Origin: Deltaproteobacteria bacterium
GTDB taxonomy: Bacteria; Desulfobacterota; Desulfobulbia; Desulfobulbales; BM004
Direction: 5' to 3'
Length of the DNA stretch: 8,584 nucleotides
Assembly (NCBI GenBank): GCA_019312685.1
Contig: JAFDCR010000211.1
Span: 1-8,584, forward strand
Every line of letters begins with the position of its first letter. Position 1 is the first letter of the stretch. The notes beneath the pieces are model-generated. The model saw only the letters and a program-made list of their open reading frames with translations, did not search any database and was not told the DNA's origin. Positions 5,995 to 8,584 of the stretch are shown here, one piece after another. The position numbers and the translations under genes are program-made.

Positions 5995-6054
5995 TCAGTA
6001 AAAACGTCTCGGTCCATTGCAGGAAAATCCTGAAGATATAACAGATTGAACGGA

Positions 6055-6444
6055 ATGCACGATCAAGAACCTGCCTCTATACTGATAGTTGATGATGAGC
6101 CTAGCATCTTGAAAATGCTTGAAGGGGAGATCTCATACCATGGCTATAAAACGATAGCTGCCCCACATGCCAAAGCAGCCTGTCAGCTTGCAGAAAAGCA
6201 GCCCAAAATCGATTTACTGATTACCGACATCATTATGCCGGGCATGAATGGTATTGATCTGGCCAGGGAAATAACTTCCCTGCATCCGGATATCAGGATA
6301 GTTTTCATGTCAGGTCATTATAATCCGTCTGTTTTCGAAAAGAGCCTTCCGGAAAAGAATTATGACTTCATGGTCAAACCTTTTGGCCTGGATACCCTGA
6401 TGAATACAATAAGAAATGCTCTTGCCTTTCCTGATGTTCCATAA
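6055..6444 (+). CDS. Single-domain response regulator (CheY-like receiver)
   Basis: A 129-residue cytoplasmic phosphoreceiver with no output domain. Motifs read from the ATG at 6055: acidic pair Asp13-Asp14 (ILIVDDEPSI), phosphoacceptor Asp58 (LLITDIIMPGMNG), the switch Ser86 (IVFMSGH, in place of the commoner Thr) and Lys108 (VKPF). All catalytic residues are present. An upstream in-frame TTG at 6046 would add three residues; neither start has a strong ribosome site, so I keep the ATG. Single-receiver proteins pass phosphate to a separate target such as a flagellar motor, diguanylate cyclase or phosphorelay, but no kinase is nearby to show which. The MPGMNGIDLA segment resembles receivers found on hybrid sensor kinases. 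A 155-bp gap separates it from the patatin gene. Confidence 0.93.
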   Translation: MHDQEPASILIVDDEPSILKMLEGEISYHGYKTIAAPHAKAACQLAEKQPKIDLLITDIIMPGMNGIDLAREITSLHPDIRIVFMSGHYNPSVFEKSLPEKNYDFMVKPFGLDTLMNTIRNALAFPDVP

Positions 6445-6599
6445 AGCCAGAAGTTCAGCTTGATAGGTTTTCCAGCATATTTTCAGGACCAGGGAACTTG
6501 CGCCCTTCTGCCGGCTGGGTGTAAAGTGGTTCAGACTTTCCGACAACGGTGTTTAAATTGCACTGGAAACCGATGATTATTCAACAGAAGAGAAAATAA

Positions 6600-7544
6600 A
6601 TGAAACATGTTCTTTCCATTGACGGAGGAGGTATCAGGGGGATTATCCCGGCACTGGTTCTTGCAGAAATAGAAAAAAGAACAGGGAAGAAGACGGCAGA
6701 GTTGTTTGATATTGTTGCCGGGACCTCTACCGGAGGCATTCTTGCCTTGGGTTTGACCAAGGACAACGGCAGCGGCGTTCCGGAGTTCAGTGCAGGCGAC
6801 CTGGCTAAACTGTACGAAAAAAGAGGCAAAGACATCTTCTCCCGTTCTCTTTGGAAAGGCGTCTCGTCTGTTGGCGGATATGTTGATGAAAAATACGCGG
6901 AGGAAGGCCTGGAAAGGGTTCTGGTGGAATATTTCGGCAATGAACCCCTGGGAGCCGCTTTAACAAAAGTATTAATTACAAGTTACGATATCCACAACAG
7001 ACACCCCTATTTCTTTAAGAGTTGGCGGACCGAATGGCAGGCTGTTGAAATGAGGCTTGTCGCCCGGGCAACTTCCGCTGCCCCAACCTATTTTGAACCC
7101 GCCTTAATTCCGGTCAGCGGCAGCATGAAAGCCCTGATAGACGGCGGTGTTTTTATAAACAATCCCGCCGTCTCGGCATATGCGGAACTCAAAAGACTCT
7201 TTCCTGACGAAAATGAATATATCGTTGTTTCAATCGGCACCGGAGAATTGGTCCGGCCGATTTCTTACTCCGAAGCGAAAGACTGGGGCAAGGCGGGCTG
7301 GATGCTTCCGGTGCTGAGCTGCATGTTTGACGGGGTCTGTGATGCTGCCGACTATCAGCTGAAACAGATCCTCAGAAACAGTTATTTCCGGTTACAGACC
7401 AGCCTTTCCACTGCTTCCGACGATCTGGACGATGCAACCAACGGCAACATCGCAAATCTTAAATCCGAGGCGAAAAAACTCATCCGAACCAATAAGGATA
7501 CAATCGGGCGGATATGCGATACCCTCATGCAAAGCCATACCTGA
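6600..7544 (+). CDS. Patatin-like phospholipase
   Basis: A 314-residue serine lipid acyl hydrolase with a Ser-Asp dyad. It opens with the oxyanion block DGGGIRG (8-14), followed by the nucleophile elbow GTSTGG (41-46, Ser43). The conserved ARATSAAPTYFEP block (155-167) precedes the catalytic DGG (Asp181). The C-terminal third (YFRLQTSL, then DDLDDATNGNIANL and a helix) matches the bacterial patatin subgroup that includes the CBASS effector CapV. No signal peptide is present, so it acts in the cytoplasm, probably on membrane phospholipids. The ATG at 6600 has an AG-rich, weak ribosome site. No CD-NTase, Cap2/Cap3 or other defence partner is in view, so it is either an orphan lipase or has lost its partners. 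A foldback repeat and an integron cassette follow it. Confidence 0.93.
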   Translation: MKHVLSIDGGGIRGIIPALVLAEIEKRTGKKTAELFDIVAGTSTGGILALGLTKDNGSGVPEFSAGDLAKLYEKRGKDIFSRSLWKGVSSVGGYVDEKYAEEGLERVLVEYFGNEPLGAALTKVLITSYDIHNRHPYFFKSWRTEWQAVEMRLVARATSAAPTYFEPALIPVSGSMKALIDGGVFINNPAVSAYAELKRLFPDENEYIVVSIGTGELVRPISYSEAKDWGKAGWMLPVLSCMFDGVCDAADYQLKQILRNSYFRLQTSLSTASDDLDDATNGNIANLKSEAKKLIRTNKDTIGRICDTLMQSHT

Positions 7545-7822
7545 TCGAACCGGAAAAGCTGTTATGTAAATTCCGGGGACAAACTTAATTAAAAAAACCA
7601 ACCCAAAATCGAAGCCCCAAAAGAATTAAGTTTGTTGTCCTCAGAATTTCAATATGTACAGCAGAGAGGGAAAGCGATGGTCGTTAAATCGAAAAAGCTA
7701 CAATGGCAAGTTGTTTTTCATTTCGGTTTAACCCAAAAATATGGATAAAACAGAGGTTGGATAAAACTGCAAAAGCGACGTCTAATAAATTGTTGGGCAC
7801 CCAAAACTAAAGGTGCTACATC
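7545..7822. other. Region between the patatin gene and the cassette gene
   Basis: These 278 bases hold the foldback repeat 7568-7649, a 23-residue ORF (7677-7748, AGGG seven bases before its ATG, unrecognised and doubtful), and a direct repeat TGGATAAAAC (7742-7751 and 7758-7767). The repeat lies shortly before the cassette boundary at 7792. Confidence 0.5.
7568..7649. repeat. Foldback repeat of the CCGGGGACAAACTTAATT type
   Basis: ACAAACTTAATT (7579-7590) and AATTAAGTTTGT (7624-7635) are perfect 12-bp inverted repeats. The match continues outward through GGGGAC/GTCCTC with a small insertion and AAATTC/GAATTT at the ends. The centre is a 33-base A-rich loop. The pattern ATTCCGGGGACA...TTAATT recalls repeats I have seen next to REP-associated transposases in delta-proteobacteria. 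It is similar in design to the element at 5895-5994 but differs in sequence. It may also end patatin transcription. Confidence 0.65.
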
Positions 7823-8237
7823 ATGATGTTACAAGCCGAGCAAGCTGCAGTTACCACGCAGCCAATGGAGAAAGTCGCATCTGGTCAGAAACTTATTATC
7901 TACGCAATCCTCGTAAATTTATTAACAATTTGCCTTCAGGCGGCTTTCGGTGACATTGCTGGTCTTGTAGGCATTGTTGCAATCATCATGTCTCTCGTAG
8001 GTATGTTTCGTTTAGCGTCAGGACTCGGCTTTTCCAATGGCGGAAAAATCGGGCTTGTCATTCTGCTGCTGGTGCCGCTGGTCGGCCTTATTACACTGCT
8101 GGTTCTCAATTCGCGCGCAACAAAAGCGTTGCGAGGCGCTGGCTACAAAGTAGGTCTGCTTGGGGCTCGGAAGTAACTACGCCCAACAAATCGTTACAGC
8201 AGACGGGCAAAAAACTGCCCGCCGCTGAGCTCAAACG
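7793..8237 (+). mobile_element. Integron gene cassette (445 bp)
   Basis: The 5' boundary is the core site GTTGGGC (7792-7798), matching GTTRRRY and cut after the G. The 3' boundary is the GTTA core of the attC at 8237. Between them lie one gene with its own Shine-Dalgarno sequence, very short flanks and the attC site, the standard cassette layout. The attC R'' box GCCCAAC (8181-8187) is the exact reverse complement of the 5' core GTTGGGC, as expected if both ends came from one circular cassette. No intI gene or clear attI is seen. A TGGATAAAAC direct repeat lies just upstream of the 5' boundary. Either this is one cassette of a larger array continuing past the intron, or a single insertion at a secondary site. 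Confidence 0.85.
7823..8176 (+). CDS. Cassette-encoded small three-helix membrane protein
   Basis: A 117-residue protein of unknown function carried by the integron cassette. Three hydrophobic segments are visible (about 24-41, 45-62 and 76-96), after a polar N-terminus and before a basic tail (NSRATKALRGAGYKVGLLGARK). I recall similar proteins with the same RATKALR..GYKVGLLGA tail as common hypothetical cassette products, which agrees with the attC evidence; I cannot verify this here. The ATG at 7823 has AAGGTG seven bases upstream; a second ATG follows directly. Because cassettes usually lack promoters, expression would come from an upstream promoter, or from one within the 30-bp 5' flank. 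No enzymatic motif is seen. Confidence 0.88.
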   Translation: MMLQAEQAAVTTQPMEKVASGQKLIIYAILVNLLTICLQAAFGDIAGLVGIVAIIMSLVGMFRLASGLGFSNGGKIGLVILLLVPLVGLITLLVLNSRATKALRGAGYKVGLLGARK

Positions 8238-8240
8238 TTA
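8181..8240 (+). other. attC recombination site, interrupted by a group II intron
   Basis: R'' is GCCCAAC (8181-8187), fitting RYYYAAC. The centre folds as an imperfect palindrome (CAGCAGACGGGCA against TGCCCGCCGCTG, with a short A-rich loop), giving the extrahelical bases typical of attC hairpins. The right end CTCAAACGTTA (8230-8240) is a typical attC end, but the expected GGC or similar after GTTA is replaced by GTGCG, the intron 5' end. The remaining RRY of R' should lie after the intron, outside the window. Confidence 0.9.
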
Positions 8241-8584
8241 GTGCGCCAAGCGCAGCTTGGTGCTTCTTATAGGGTGCCCTGCCTGTTGGTGGGAAGTCCC
8301 AATCGGGCAAAGCTTAACCAGCAGCCCGTACCGAGTGTTGCGCGGCTCTCGGAGCCAGGTTGTCTGGCGAACAACAGTCGTGAAGCGTACACAGGGAACA
8401 CTGTAGGCCGCAGGGGAGACGTACCTCCCCAAAGCAATTCAGCCCCGTTAGGAGCAAAGATGCAGTTGGCGACGGTTTTAACGTACCGGAAGCCGGAACA
8501 CAGGAATCGTTTTGGTGAGATTCTGAGGGACTGCCGGGGTCAGAGAGCGTGGCATGTAGTAAGAGAAGCATCAGGAACTTGGGA
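8241..8584 (+). mobile_element. Group II intron, 5' part (domain I), running out of the window
   Basis: Self-splicing ribozyme and retroelement. The 5' end GTGCG fits the GUGYG consensus. The 344 visible bases contain no convincing gene but dense stems with GC-rich, conserved-looking blocks, as in domain I. A hairpin at 8468-8494 (GGC and CGG paired with CCG and GCC) presents the loop TTTTAACGTA. Its TAACGT (8479-8484) is the exact complement of the last six exon bases ACGTTA (8235-8240), so it is a strong EBS1 candidate. I could not find a convincing EBS2. EBS1 about 240 nt from the 5' end suggests a full-size domain I (IIA or IIB-like) rather than a compact IIC one; this is inference. The reverse transcriptase and domains V-VI would lie to the right. 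Confidence 0.88.

Larger units (their letters stand above)
5501..6054. other. Long structured gene-free region before the response regulator
   Basis: No credible gene lies in these 554 bases. In order they hold the palindrome GCTATATAGC (5526-5535), a hairpin with 8-bp stem TGAGGAGC/GCTCCTCA (5574-5581 with 5591-5598), an AT-rich stretch (5600-5720), an AGGAGG at 5730-5735 with no usable start codon behind it, two small hairpins (CTGTC/GACAG 5797-5810 and AGGTT/AACCT 5809-5821), the long hairpin 5832-5878 and the foldback element 5895-5994. So many stems upstream of one gene may indicate an untranslated leader RNA or stacked insertions. Confidence 0.6.

Noticed and set aside
5785..6041. Plus-strand frames of 82 and 60 residues before the response regulator
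   Set aside because: Both are composed of hairpin arms 5832-5878 and 5895-5994, so their length reflects repeat structure rather than a gene.
6600..8176. CBASS operon: patatin effector followed by a membrane protein
   Set aside because: No CD-NTase or accessory gene is present, and the membrane-protein gene is delimited as an integron cassette by its core sites.
8238..8571. Two minus-strand frames (8238-8432, 8314-8571)
   Set aside because: They are antisense to the structured intron RNA and look like chance frames in GC-rich ribozyme sequence.
8460..8584. Open frame starting MQLATVLTYRKPEH with a good AGGAG site, running off the window
   Set aside because: It lies across the EBS1 hairpin of intron domain I, where coding is unlikely. 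Reverse transcriptase genes normally start in domain IV. An unusually early ORF cannot be fully excluded.

Overview
The window looks like a chromosomal segment of a Gram-negative bacterium of moderate GC with AT-rich intergenic stretches, most plausibly a Desulfobacterota (delta-proteobacterial) lineage. I infer this from the mix of a short BdbC-type DsbB, a CvpA protein, an Sfp-type phosphopantetheinyl transferase beside a Crp/Fnr regulator, MutM, and the style of the intergenic foldback repeats. No marker gene fixes the taxon.

Layout. 1-1711 is transcribed leftward: a DsbB truncated by the window edge, a cysteine-containing predicted secreted protein and CvpA. The first two each have a recognisable sigma70-like promoter. 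From 1896 everything reads rightward: Sfp-type PPTase, Crp/Fnr regulator, mutM, a coiled-coil/zinc-ribbon protein of unknown function, a stand-alone response-regulator receiver, and a patatin-like lipase. These look like mostly independent housekeeping or accessory genes separated by long, structured intergenic regions rather than one operon.

The intergenic regions hold several palindromic elements: a dRS3-like hairpin (3647-3666); a 170-bp element with terminal inverted repeats and four internal palindromes, two of whose hairpin loops are exactly complementary (3742-3911); a long hairpin and a foldback element before the response regulator (5832-5878, 5895-5994); and a second foldback element after the patatin gene (7568-7649).

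The most striking part is the right end. 7793-8237 is an integron gene cassette: GTTGGGC core site, a small membrane-protein gene with its own Shine-Dalgarno sequence, then an attC site whose R'' box (GCCCAAC) is the exact reverse complement of the 5' core. The attC is split after GTTA by the 5' end of a group II intron (GTGCG), which runs out of the window. A hairpin loop about 240 nt into the intron carries TAACGT, a perfect EBS1 match to the last six bases of the 5' exon (ACGTTA). Those bases lie in the conserved attC R' region, so the intron appears adapted to home into attC sites. No integrase gene is in the window.
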